Shown here: positions 21,928 through 32,314 of the stretch, in pieces
How the letters are laid out: each line of letters begins with the position of its first letter
Numbering within the stretch: position 1 is the first letter of the stretch
Assembly: GCA_015039365.1 (NCBI GenBank)
Contig: WION01000204.1
Location: forward strand, 34,500-98,499
DNA length: 64,000 nucleotides
Reading direction: 5' to 3'
Source: Amanita rubescens
Taxonomy: Eukaryota; Basidiomycota; Agaricomycetes; Agaricales; Amanitaceae
Notes under the pieces: model-generated
Database searches by the model: none
What the model saw: only the letters and a program-made list of their open reading frames with translations
Told to the model about the DNA's origin: nothing
Translations under genes and position numbers: made by a program

Positions 21928-22326
21928 TGAAACGATCAGAAGAAGGCCGATGCGGAAGTGCGTTCGGCCAAAGGGGCTTCGGAGGTCAGTCCTGGGGGTG
22001 CCTCGGAGGCAGAGAGGGTGCCGAATGCGAAGGTGAACGAGTGGAAGGTGTCCGAAGCACCGAGGAACGAAGGGAACCGAAAGGAATCGAACTCGGAGCA
22101 GTAACTGGGGTGATAATTCGCTAACTACAACTATGTACACAATGGTATATATACTACGGAGGCACGAGGTGACCATGTGACAATTCCTGCACCGAGTCCG
22201 AGGCCTGTGCATGCGTCCGAACACAAACGATCATCCTCCGGGGTCGAGTATAGGCTCGGAGTGCTTCAGGGAGCTTCGGAAGGTTTCGGAGATCGGTTCC
22301 AACGTAGCCGGAATCGGCTCGTTACA
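21928..22326 (-). repeat. element C 5' LTR (sense minus)
   Basis: 399 bp, TGAAACG ... CGTTACA as read on the plus strand. Confidence 0.9.
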
Positions 22327-22828
22327 ACGGACTCCTACATTATGATTACATGACACGTCGGACATGCTTACTTTTTCGTATATGCCTACCCCTTCATCAC
22401 ATCCCCATTATGTTCATCAAACGGACTACCTCGTTCTCTTATCAATCTCCATTCCATTTACCCTATGCCCAACTCCTTGTTCATACGCGTACCATCCCCT
22501 ATGCCCCTTGTTTTACCTATACTTGCTATCGCCCTTGTTCTACTTACGATACGGCTGTGTTTCTGTACATGTATATAAACCGATGTACTGTAGCGTCGAA
22601 CCTTAAGTTCGACTTAACTGTCTTTGTCAATATCACATCGCGTCTCGCCTAAAGAACGTCGTTTCTACTCCGTTCATTATCGCTCTCAAGTATAAGACTT
22701 CTTCTAGTCGTCTTATCACTTAGCTTATTCGTTCACCTATTGTTTGACTTGTCCGTTGGACTTAGTCTACTTTGTCAAGCGCTCATAGCGTGGACACATT
22801 GTAGGTGGAGATCGACGTGATCATAACA
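22327..22828 (+). repeat. LTR-A, nearly complete copy
   Basis: About 500 bp, lacking only the first dozen bases. TATA box GTATATAAA near 22571. Ends GTGATCATAACA directly before the GGGAC duplication. Decayed copies or pieces lie at 26625-27328, 29641-29835 and 31191-31257. Confidence 0.85.
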
Positions 22829-23451
22829 GGGACAGCCCAAACGCACAAAGACCCGCTTTCTGCCTCTGACCTTCACCATGCTCTGGAGCAACTCCCACGA
22901 CCATGGACTTTTGATGACCTCCTCTTTATCTGCCTTCTCCTAGTCGGCTTCCTTGGTCTTCTCTGCCTCGGGGAAATAACTGTGCCTGACTCCGCTGCCA
23001 AACTTGTGACTTTCGTCGCATTCCCCGTCGCTCCTCAGCTCTTTGGTCACCGTCCGTGTTCAGTTTCCTCCTACCTGCACACAAAGCAGACAAATTTTTT
23101 GAAGGCAACAAAATCCTCATCATTCCCTGCCACCACCTCCCTGACCCCTTACTACCACTGCAGTCATACTTACGTGGCCGTGACTCACTTTTCCCCTTCT
23201 TCCCTCAACTCTGGCTCTGTACCAATGGCCGTCCTCCCACTTGCACTTGGTTCCTTCACCACTTACATGCACTCTCCCACTGCCATTTTGGGGGACATTC
23301 ACTACGTGCTGGTGGCGCTACTGACCTTGCCCTCCATGGTGCCTCTTTACAGGTCATCCAAGCTGCGGGACACTGGGCCTCCAACACCTTCCAGGTATAC
23401 ATCCGAAAAAACCCCTTCTTGATACATGCAGTGCTAACAACAAAAACCTAA
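22829..23451 (+). pseudogene. YR element tyrosine recombinase, catalytic half
   Basis: Resumes the recombinase after the LTR-A insertion. It carries HSLRAGGAT (HxxR), QAAGHWASNTF and the tyrosine in FQVYIRKNP, the RHRY family core. The first catalytic Arg, normally in a LLRLGE-like motif, is Cys here (GLLCLGEIT), which fits CGC to TGC. A frameshift near 23040 lies between the two catalytic parts. Not functional as it stands. Confidence 0.85.
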
Positions 23452-23496
23452 TTGCCCTCGCATCACTCCCATCTTTTGAATCATCTTTAAAGGGAT

Positions 23497-23638
23497 TAGC
23501 CATTGCTACTCGTGCAATTTAATGTCAGGGGCACACGCTCACACACCGCGCTCGCCTTTCTGCTAACTCTCTTTATCTTCCCCATTTGGGTCCCTTTCCT
23601 TTTTTGCACAGGCCCTTGCTTGGAGCCAAATGGATTAG
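23497..23638 (+). repeat. split direct repeat B1
   Basis: About 142 bp from TTAGCCATTGCTACTCGTGC to GGATTAG, matching B2 at 24027-24184. Confidence 0.85.
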
Positions 23639-23937
23639 GTGGGTTTAAACTTGTTTACTGAAATCTAATCCGGAGGTGACACCTTGTGCTGCATCACATT
23701 CTCACGCCACCACGCCACTTAAGTGGCTACTACCTTGTCACAAACTGATCTTGACATGCTTGTCAGTGGGGGAAAACCGGAACCAACTGATGTCTCACAC
23801 GTGGTCCCGTTTGTTCCTCCCACCAGGTCGGTTGTCCCTTACCCATGCCTTTCTTCCCGTTTCACACAGTTTACTGATTTCTGCTCTTGCAACAGCGTTC
23901 TTCACGAGTTTCCTTCATCTACATCAATTTTGCGCTA
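23639..23937 (+). repeat. split direct repeat A2
   Basis: 299 bp, uninterrupted copy of A1. It gives the pre-insertion sequence at the solo LTR-F and copia sites. Confidence 0.9.
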
Positions 23938-24026
23938 CCCTCTACCACCCTCCCAGCTCCAGTGTATCTTTCTCTCACCTTTCCACCTTCTCTCCTGTAA
24001 AAGTAGTCTCCTGTTGTATTATACTC

Positions 24027-24184
24027 TAGCCATTCGCCATCGCTACTCGTGCAATAAGTTAATGTCGGGGGCACGCGCTCACACACCATGCTCGCCTTTC
24101 TGCTAACTCCGAGTCTCTTTATCTTCCCCATTTGGGTCCCTTTCCTTTTTCGCACAGGCCCTCGCTTGGAGCCAAACGGATTAG
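24027..24184 (+). repeat. split direct repeat B2, right end of YR element
   Basis: Ends GGATTAG, followed by AT-rich flanking DNA (atttaaattatc) resembling the left flank of the element. Confidence 0.85.
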
Positions 24185-24389
24185 ATTTAAATTATCAAAT
24201 TAAATTATATTTATAAATTTATTTAATGAATCAATCATAATATTATATATAGTAAAGATATACCATCTACACCAAAATTTAAATGACAAAAACTTAATTG
24301 ATTAAATTGAGAATAGGAGAGCTGGAGGTTTTCAAGAGTGAAATTTCCCATGATACTATTTCGGGTCTGGGCCTGGGTGCAGAGAGGCT

Positions 24390-24770
24390 GATATTTGCTC
24401 CACGAAATTGGACAGACATGGGAGAATCATGATGATTGGTGATGGCCATCAACAATCATTGTTGATCTCCCCAATTTCAGGACAATTCACTGTAATTCAT
24501 CAAGAAATGCAATGATCATTAGTGATTTATTAGTGTTCACCAATGATTCATGATTCATGAGAGCATCAAGGAAAAAAAATGCTGTCATTGTAGATCCTTT
24601 CCATTCATGGCCATTCATGATGGAATATTCATCATTCATGATTCACAATGATTCATCAAGATCATCATTGATCATCATTGATCACTGATGATCATGACAA
24701 ATTCATGATGGATCATGGGAATTTTGAGGAAAAAGAAGTGTCTGTCCAATTTTGTGGCAGATACCGATAT
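24390..24770. mobile_element. MITE-like element with TIRs and ATTCATG repeats
   Basis: Ends are inverted repeats around CCACRAAATTGGACAGACA (24390-24418 and 24738-24766), perhaps with a GATAT duplication. The inside is packed with ATTCATG/CATGAT words and short palindromes. No coding capacity. Confidence 0.55.
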
Positions 24771-26624
24771 GTATAGCAGAGACTTGATGGCATCATGGAG
24801 GTTATCATTTCAACACTTTTGCATCTGTCTTGTCATTGTCCTATAGTGTAGCTGAAGAAACAGTTGACATGCTTGCCCCCACAGCAGCAACCACCTATGG
24901 TATACCATTTCACCTTTGCCCCCTCATCCTTTTCTGGGATGTGTCAAATGTTTCTCACCTGATACAGTGCTGACTTGGAGAGATGAGGGCAAGGGAAGGA
25001 TGGTGGGCCAGATGAAGGAAGTATTGGAGATTGCTGCCTGTAGTTTGGTCAAAGTGGGGCTGTCATACCAATACCAGGCCCTCAAGCACTGAGGCTGCAG
25101 ATGTGGGTGTGAGTGCCAGAACCGGTGATAAACAGGTAACCAAACTGTCCCTGGTGGGAGACTGTGAAGGAGTGGATCCCGTTGAATGAAGGCTGCAGGC
25201 CTGTCTCCTGTGTATATTGGAAGGGAGGGCTTTCCTGGAGCACAACGGTGCGCACAAGATGCCAGTGATGGGCATGGAACTATGTGATGTGCAAACAATA
25301 TCACCCCCCCCAAAAACATCCAACAACCAATACTATTGGCCAGCTGTCACTATAAGTGACAAGTGCAGGACAGTCCAAAAACAAGGTGACCAATCCATCA
25401 TTGCAGAATGATGACCCCCTTGTGATCTCTATCTAAGACTCCAACTCCCATGAAATCAAATACTAGGTTTGAAATGAGTTTCTGGCAAAAATATAAAGAA
25501 TTAGCATTGAGTTATATTAGTGAATTCTGTAATAAATTCTATAATAAATTCTATAATGTTAGCTTATTAAATATTTTTATACATTATTATTTTATATTAG
25601 TATATTAATTCTTTTTAAATTTATATCAAAATGGTGTGGAAATATCTTCCTTCATAGATAGTGGAAAAATAGTTAATAAATTTAAACCAACCTTTGGTAT
25701 GAAAAATAATTTTGGGGATGATGATGATGATGATACATCTGAAGTTCTAGTCTTGCCACAACCTAGAGGTTGATGTTTTTTTTGATGTTTTTGATTTTGT
25801 GACTTGAATAAAACTGGGAAAAATCTGAGGAAATTTAACATTATAGATGAGCTAAAAAACCAGGTGGGTTGCTTATAGACACTTGGCCAAATCCCAATAA
25901 CCCATAAACTATTGAAAACTTGAACTGGTGCTGTAACCAAGGACCAGAGTATTTACTACAGTTTTAGAGGTACAGTATAAAGCTACTGTACATATGTATG
26001 TCACCCTTACACATCTTTGCAAGTTGTAACTGCCAGTACCCAGTGGTCACACTCTGACATCTGTGATGTAACCTGCCATCACTACCATGTCTTACTATCA
26101 TCTACCCTGATACAGTGGGTAGGTTTTCATAAATGTTATAGATAATTGTCATACTTATTATTCCTGATCATTATGTTATAGCCTTTTACATTCATTTTCT
26201 CAGATCAATGATGATCAAGGTGACAAAGAGAGTGAAATACCCTCTGGTGTGCATATATACAGATCAAAATGAAGAAAGAGAACAGACCATAGAGGTGGAA
26301 TACCCATGCAGATTCAAATGGAATCTTGAAGATGCCTACTTGGAAGACAATCAAGCAAAATGGACAAGAACCAACCACTCCTCCAAGTCCACTCTGGAGG
26401 AATATACACAGGCAATTGCTTCCACTGCATTGAAATTCATGAACTCCACTCAACTATGCTCCCAGCAGCAGTTTTCAAACCTCTTTTCATCCATAGGACA
26501 AGTCTTGGACAGGTGGATGGATGAAGAAATGATGTCCCATACTTGTGAAATAGTATCATCCCTATTGTCCTGTATATTACATTATCAATCAATATATCAG
26601 ACTGGACTGGACCTTTAAACACTA
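24771..26624. other. CpG-poor decayed DNA, perhaps part of an old hAT element
   Basis: No recognised gene. A 137-codon frame at 26208-26618 (DQNEEREQTIEVEYPCRF, MDEEMMSHTCEIVSS) has no family I know. The stretch ends at 26598-26624 with GACTGGACTGGACCTTTAAACACTA, the same right end as the hAT MITE at 16781. It may therefore be the remnant of a larger hAT element. Confidence 0.35.
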
Positions 26625-27328
26625 GTATGTGCTACTTGCATGTATATAAACCAATGTACTTGTAGAGTTGAACCCTAAGTTTTAGTTGTCTAATGCAGTT
26701 GCCTTTCATTATCACCTCATCTTGCCTAAAGAATGAAAGACTTCTTCTGGTTGTCTTATTACTTAATTTATTTGTTTGCCTATTGCTTGACTTGTCCATT
26801 GGACTTGGTCTACTGACTGATACAGACAAGGCGGCTGCCATTATGTCTGACATCAACAATCTTTCCAATTGTGAGCGCAGTTGCCTCAGGAATATCATTT
26901 ACATATATATATATACTCACTCTCTTCCTTTTCATAGTCATCATTGGAGGCAGTCTCTTCTTCCTTAGGTTGACACTGCTTGGTATGGTGCTAACCAGCT
27001 GTTGAGCAAAAAAACCCTGAAAACAATGAACAACATACCCTCATGTCTTTGGAGTTTTTTCACTGAGAGGTGCACCAGATGCAGTGGAACTGACCGGTAT
27101 TGGGGTTTCGGGGCAGGAGGATAAACCCATCCATGCCTGGATAGCATGCCTTGACAACTTGTTTTTCGCAAGTTCTCTTGTGATCCTTTCTCGAGCTGGC
27201 AGTTGCCGTCAAGTCGTTGTACTTGCTGCAGTTGGTGCAGAGACATATATATGTATGCCTACAACAGTCACTTGTCAAGCGCTCTTAGTGTGGACACATT
27301 GTAGGTGGAGATTGATGTGGTCATAAGT
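26625..27328 (+). repeat. decayed right half of an LTR-A, itself interrupted
   Basis: Matches LTR-A from the TATA region to its end, with nearly every CG changed to TG or CA. A 455 bp piece at 26815-27269 (GACTG ... CAGTC ends, ACT repeated on both sides) splits it and looks like a small DNA transposon. Confidence 0.7.
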
Positions 27329-28024
27329 TACCTGTGTACAAGTTGTCCATGAATGGAGTATTGCCATGTGTTAAGTTGTGATATTGGCATCATTGCTTTG
27401 AGGGCAATTCTGCATGTAAAATGTCCTCAGTTGTCAAGTGTAACTCAATCACTCCAGACACATGCCACCACAATCTCAAGAGAGCTATTATGACTTATTA
27501 ACTCAAATGGAAGGGGGAATAACAGGGTGCATTACTCATCCTTCCTCAATGGTTCTAGTGATGAAAGCTTGGTTCTCTAGCCAATTTATAAACATTATAC
27601 ATATTGCAAGCAAGCAGAACATCACAGATTCACAGTAAACAATTTGATTGTGAGTCAGTATTTACTGCTGCAGAAATGAAGTGAACATGATTGCACACTG
27701 ATGCACACTGGGCTCATGAAAATTGCGAGATTCTACCAGCTAGAATCTTTGCTTGTAGTTCTACACATATCATATATATATCATATGATTTTATAATGAA
27801 AATTAGATGCAAATTATGCCATGGGCCCTGAGGAGCATGTTTGTTTCAGTACTGATGTCATCTTAAAGTGTAACAAAACTTGTTGTTATAAAACTGATTC
27901 CTCCTTCTACATTGAATGACAGAGTTCATACTGCTAGTAAAAAGTCATATGCTGGAGTGCAGCATAGATGGGTCTTGTCTCTAACTAATGAGATATGTTT
28001 GATGTCACCACCTTGCCAGTGTCC
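27329..28024. other. CpG-poor DNA without recognised content
   Basis: No gene or repeat family recognised on either strand. A short palindromic run (catatatatcatatg) lies near 27770. Confidence 0.4.
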
Positions 28025-28826
28025 CTAGGTGTCATTCTGGCCAATGTCATGGCCCATGACTGGGTTGAGGTTGGCACCAGGAAACCCATTGTCCCTGATA
28101 TGCTGCAAGAGCCAGAAGAAGGGTGTTGCATATGTGATATCCAAGGTATCCATCTGGCCATGGCAACCACCCATGATGAGGCTGCCAATGCATCTGTAAT
28201 GATAGAGCCTCAATCAGGGTGGAGAAGACCCCCAACTTGGAGAGTGATGGGAATGGACAATGTGGCCTTGTTTGTGACATCATGAAGGAACTTTTCAAGA
28301 GCAGGCATCTTTGCAGGCATGGTTGTCATTTGGAAAGAGGACATGGTCAGCTGTGACAAGCAAGACCTTCTTGCTGTTGCCACTGCCTTCAGCAAGGTAG
28401 AGACCTCCAGTACCCTGAACCTGAGGTGTGGCCTGGGCAGCAATGGAGAGACCACAAACATTGACAGTCAAGTGTTCATTGTCAATGAGTTTGAGAGGTT
28501 TGGACTGGCTGGCAACTGGGTAGTATAAATGGACTCCTGGTAGTACCTGACTTTGACATCAGTGATTTTGAATTCCTTGAGAAGGTCCAGGCAACCATGA
28601 GCCACTGTGTGAGTGTCCTTGCTGAGGAGAGTCTCAGGAGCAACACCAATCCAAACTATGGTGGGACCAACAACCTCTCCATTTCTGACCTTGATAAAGT
28701 GAATGACATCTATGGACTCATGTCCAAACAAGACCCCCATGGAAACATTACAGAGAGCAGAAATGTCCCTGAATTCATGTTTAGACAAGTTGGGGATATT
28801 GAGAAGCATCAGGAAAACTGCTGATA
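28025..28826 (-). pseudogene. remnant of a trypsin-fold protein gene of a large fungal family
   Basis: Three minus-strand pieces in different frames line up in order. The first (about 28826-28468) reads GPTIVWIGVAPETLLSKD ... KITDVKVRYYQES. The second (28460-28310) reads QGTGGLYLAEGS then VLLVTADHVLFPND, with a TA-x-HV motif as in trypsin-like proteases. The third (about 28200-28025) reads GQMDTLDITYATPFFWLLQ, resembling the stretch after the active-site Ser, and ends at a TAG. The centre, some 200-250 codons, is missing. From memory of the family, these resemble uncharacterised proteins abundant in Agaricomycetes near transposons. CpG is almost absent and frames are broken, so it is a dead copy. 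Confidence 0.55.
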
Positions 28827-28889
28827 AGGGTATATAAAGCTTTACAACAACTAAATATATGTATATATAAAATATACAAATTCTGGTTT

Positions 28890-29640
28890 TTTGCCCAATT
28901 TGGCAGAACTGTGACTGTGACTGGTCATCCACAAATGGCCCAACCCCAGAACTGGGACCGGAACTGTTATAACTGGTCACAATCAGTTTGGTCAACCTTG
29001 GTCAGCCCAATGGACCAGTTATGGACTAGTTCTCTTATTGACCAGTTATGACCACAGCTTGGGGCCACATGGTCACTGTCCCAATCCTAAAAAGTGGAAA
29101 AATACTCTACCCATCCTGACACTGCAATGGGTGGAGTATTTTTCTATTTTATTGCAGATTATCCTGACATGTCACTGTCACAATCCTAAAAACAAATAGA
29201 AAAATACTCTACCCATCCCAACACTGCAATGGGCAGTGTATTTTTCTATTTTTATTGCAGATTATCCTGCCATGTCACTGTCCCAATCCTCCAAAACAAT
29301 AGAAAAATGCTCTGCCCATCCTGACACTGCAATGGGTGGAGTATTTTTTCTATTTTTATTGCACATTATCCTCACATGTCACTGTCCCAATCCTAAAAAA
29401 ATGGAAAATGCTCTGCCAATCCCAACCCTGCAATGGGCAGAGTATTTTTCCTACTTTTATGCAGATCACTAGTCACAACCAGTTCCACATCAGTTATGCA
29501 AAATTGTCCATCAGCTATGACTGGAACCATAACCAAGTGCTGACCAGTAGAACTGTGACCAATGGTCTGGTCATAACTAGTCATGGTTCAGTCTGGTTAC
29601 AGTTATTTTCCAGTCACTGTGACCAGACCTTTAAGCACTA
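28890..29640. mobile_element. decayed hAT MITE with four hairpin modules
   Basis: Related to the MITE at 16007-16781. Subterminal tracts of TGGTC/GACCA words flank four hairpins (29090-29455, arms such as AAAATACTCTACCCAT / ATGGGTGGAGTATTTT). The right end is GACCTTTAAGCACTA at 29640. The left end is not clear. CpG has been lost throughout. Confidence 0.6.
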
Positions 29641-29835
29641 GTAGCACAGCCATATTGTAAAGGGAACAAAGGCACAGCCTTAAGTAGAACAATGAAGATA
29701 GCAAAGATAGACAAACAAGGGATCATATGTGTGTGGATAAGGAGCTGGGCATAGGGGAAACAGAATGGGTATAGTGAGGGAATGAGGTAGCCCATATGTG
29801 GTGAACATAAATGGGAGTGACAAATGAGGTAGTAG
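29641..29835 (-). repeat. inverted piece of LTR-A (middle part)
   Basis: Reverse complement of LTR-A from gcctacccc to about the TATA region. Its end TGTGCTAC matches the first bases of the piece at 26625 (gtaTGTGCTAC), so the two were once one LTR split by a hAT insertion. Confidence 0.65.
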
Positions 29836-31053
29836 CATCAGCAACCCTGCAAAAAAACTTATTGGCAACTTATGGCAACTTGTGGCAACTTATGAACTTA
29901 TTGACTTGCCATTTATGGTAACTGATGGGGACTCATGACATCTTATGGACTTATAAACTTATAGACTTGGCATCTTATGAACTTATGAACTTATTGACAA
30001 ACCTACAAAAGAACTGATAGAGACTTATGATCCCATTGACCAACCTACAAAGGAACTGGTGTAGACCTATGATCCCATTGACCAACCTACTAATGAACTG
30101 ATGTAGACTAATAGAGACTTATGGTCCCATTGACAGGCCTACAAACAAACTGATGGAGACTGATGGAGACTGATGATCTTACTGACAGGGCAAAAACCTG
30201 GAAGAGTATCTTATGAACTCATGGACAAACTTTCCAAAGAGACTTTGGGTAACTGACAGTTACTGTAAGGACAGTGATCCTAATTGGGGCAGAGCCTGGG
30301 AACTAAGCCGCGGACGAGGAAGGACGGAGTATAACGGAGTCCGGGACGTAGTGGGGAAAGGCTAGGCTTCAGCGTGCAAGCTGCGCCGTGCTAACATATG
30401 TCTTGCCTAAACTTCTGGAGAACACTCTGGAGTCCGGGATGGAGTCCGGAGGACGAACGGTCTGGATAGAGTCGAGACAATGAAAGACAGGGAGTCAATA
30501 CGAGTTGGGGCACAATCCAAGTCAATATTCGGACTACTGTATGAGTACAAGTGAGGCCTTATATACGTAGTCCGACAAGGGGAGTTATGGCCGTGTTCTG
30601 ATGAGAACAGGAAACTATGGAGATATGGAACAGAAAGTGGAGTAGAGCATATGGTATGAAGGGATAATGATATCCATGATGCCTGAGATGAAACAAGAGG
30701 CGAAACAAGTATGGAAAATACATAGAAAGGAACTTAGCGAATGTCAGGGAAAGTATGGAGTCCATGCACAGAGTTGTGACAGAGTTGTGATGGAGTCTGT
30801 GACAGAGTTGTGATGGAGTTTTCGGAGTTTTGGCATAGGCTTGATATGAGATGCGACATGAGTTGGAAATGGTCATGGGTATAGTCAGGAGTCCATTGGG
30901 GTCTGAGGTCACGGAGTTTGGGTGGAGTCCGGAGCGGGATATGACAGTTACTGACCCCAACTTGTTGACTATTAACTGGGGTGTCAGATAACTAGGGGTA
31001 GCTAATGATCTTAATGCAATAAGTTTGTAAGTTTTTTTGCAGGGTTGCTGATG
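29836..31053. mobile_element. TIR element holding solo LTR-D
   Basis: Inverted ends CATCAGCAACCCTGCAAAAAAACTTA (29836-29862 and 31027-31053) with TAG on both outer sides. The left interior is a degenerate repeat of ACTTATGGACTTAT and ACTGATGGAGACT words. No transposase seen. It lies in the inverted LTR-A piece. Confidence 0.65.
30264..30946 (+). mobile_element. solo LTR, family D (683 bp)
   Basis: TGTAAGGACAGTGATCC ... GGGATATGACA with a perfect 5 bp duplication GTTAC (30259-30263, 30947-30951). Unlike all surrounding DNA it keeps many CpG, so it arrived after the neighbourhood had decayed. Strand is arbitrary. Confidence 0.85.
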
Positions 31054-31190
31054 TAGGCATATAGACATTTGATTGGCAAGTCAACAGCCATTTAGTAGAC
31101 CTAAGTTAGCAGCATGATGAGGCTAAGACAAATTTCCTTGGCCAAGAGGCCCTGAACAACAGGATTGTCCAATGGTGCAGCTGCTGTGTT

Positions 31191-31257
31191 TGTTACAAAC
31201 ACGGTACAGACTCCTACATTATGATTACATGATATGTTGGACATGCTTATTTTTTTA
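31191..31257 (+). repeat. first 67 bp of LTR-A
   Basis: TGTTACAAACACGGTAC ... with CpG lost. It ends exactly where the inverted piece ending at 31063 begins in LTR-A coordinates. Confidence 0.7.
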
Positions 31258-31560
31258 ATATGTACTGTGAGTTTCAGATACAACCAAACTTTGCCCATCA
31301 TCTCTCAACTAGGGAATGACTGGGGATATACCCCTGCCATTCCCTAGCTGGAACAAGCACTAGGCAGGTGAAGCAGCAAAAGTACTGAAAATGGGCAGGT
31401 GAGGTGGAGTGGTGAGCAAGGTGGGGAAGGGATGCTCACCTTATCAAAGCATATCCAGAGTTGCTGTGCTACTCTAAATTTAAACCAAAGCCAATTGGAG
31501 CTGAGTTATTTGGCCAGGCTTGGCATGAGTAACTTACTGCACTTAAGCAAGATTGACACT

Positions 31561-32314
31561 TAGTGTTGTGAGGTTAGGTTAAGTCCGGTTAATTGCCCCA
31601 AAATTGATTAACTGTAACTGATCAATTAACTGATGACCCAGAATTTTCTTAACCGATTAAAATTATGTAATCTGGTAGAGCAGGTTATTAGCATCATTTT
31701 GAGCCCTTATTCATGTAATTTGGACCAGTGGTTCATGAGATATGAAGTGTTTTGTGAGTGATGTCAAGATGATTGGTTTCCCATTAGCAATGTTGTCTAT
31801 GATGCTCATAACTGATCAATATAAGTCAGAAACAAGTCCCAAATGCCAACAGCCTAAGTCAGAAGTATATTGTCCAATACAGAATGATAAACATAATGAA
31901 AATTGCATACAAATTAGAGCCTCATGACAGCCATGCAAAACTTTGCTCCTCACCAGAGAACTATGTTTCTGAGTGTGGTGAGGGAAATAGCTAGCAGATT
32001 GAACATGAGAAACTAATTGTATATTGCTTTTTGCATGTCATGGACCACATTGCTAATGGGAAACACAATCATTTGACATCCCTTCACAAAATACTGAGTC
32101 ATATCTCATGAACCACTGGGCCAAATTACATGAATAAGGGCTCAAAATGAAGCTAAGGACCAGCTCTACAAGATTGCATAATTTAACTGGTCATAACCGG
32201 TCTGGTTAAGGTTAGGGAAAGGGCCTAACCTTAACTGATAATTAACTGGTTGAGCAGTTAGGTTCAGTTAAGTTAAGGTTAATTGCAGTTACATAACTGA
32301 ACCTCTGATCACTA
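31561..32314. mobile_element. foldback hAT-type MITE, 754 bp
   Basis: Ends TAGTGTTGTGAGGTTAGG and CTGATCACTA form part of long inverted arms of about 240 bp. For example GAGCCCTTATTCATGTAATT in the left arm is met by its complement in the right arm, near 32,122. An exact 8 bp duplication TTGACACT flanks it (31553-31560, 32315-32322). No open frame of note. Confidence 0.85.

Larger units (their letters stand above)
19685..22326 (-). mobile_element. element C: gag-only LTR retrotransposon
   Basis: Two 399 bp LTRs, three differences apart, enclose 1.84 kb with a single long gag frame on the minus strand. Protease, RT and integrase are absent, so it is non-autonomous. The primer site (21914-21925, minus) is TGGAGCCCACCG. 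No duplication is found: the left flank is LTR-A up to ...catacgcgt and the right flank restarts LTR-A near its beginning (acggactcc). Confidence 0.9.
17141..22828 (+). mobile_element. composite LTR-A insertion in the recombinase gene
   Basis: Bounded by TGTTACAAACACGG at left and GTGATCATAACA at right, with an exact 5 bp duplication GGGAC (17136-17140, 22829-22833). Inside lie a 5' LTR-A piece (17141-17190 plus 19553-19684), element B inserted in it, element C, and a nearly complete second LTR-A (22327-22828). No LTR-A internal coding region remains. It was therefore once a full element, or two LTRs, whose middle has been lost or replaced. Confidence 0.8.
2539..24184 (+). mobile_element. Ngaro/PAT-type tyrosine-recombinase retrotransposon, interrupted by nested insertions
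   Basis: A YR retrotransposon in plus orientation, decayed. Its order is: left repeat A1, ORF1 with a Cys/His zinc-binding region, reverse transcriptase and RNase H, tyrosine recombinase, then B1-A2-B2. The split direct repeats are the hallmark of the Ngaro/PAT group (DIRS proper has inverted ends). It sits in AT-rich DNA and shows no target-site duplication, as expected for recombinase-mediated insertion. At least five later insertions open it: 2742-2976, 3042-11180, about 12665-14195, 16007-16781 and 17141-22828. All coding parts are frame-broken. Boundaries rest on A1 and A2 both starting GTGGGTTTAAAC and B1 and B2 both ending GGATTAG. Confidence 0.85.

Noticed and set aside
19652..22224. 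Recurring open frames such as those reading MFGRMHRPRTRCRNC
   Set aside because: They recur in each family-C LTR and shift with small indels; they are shadows of the repeat, not genes.
26208..26618. 137-codon frame as a hAT transposase fragment
   Set aside because: Position next to a hAT-like end is suggestive, but no DDE, zinc BED or dimerisation motif is visible; left unnamed.
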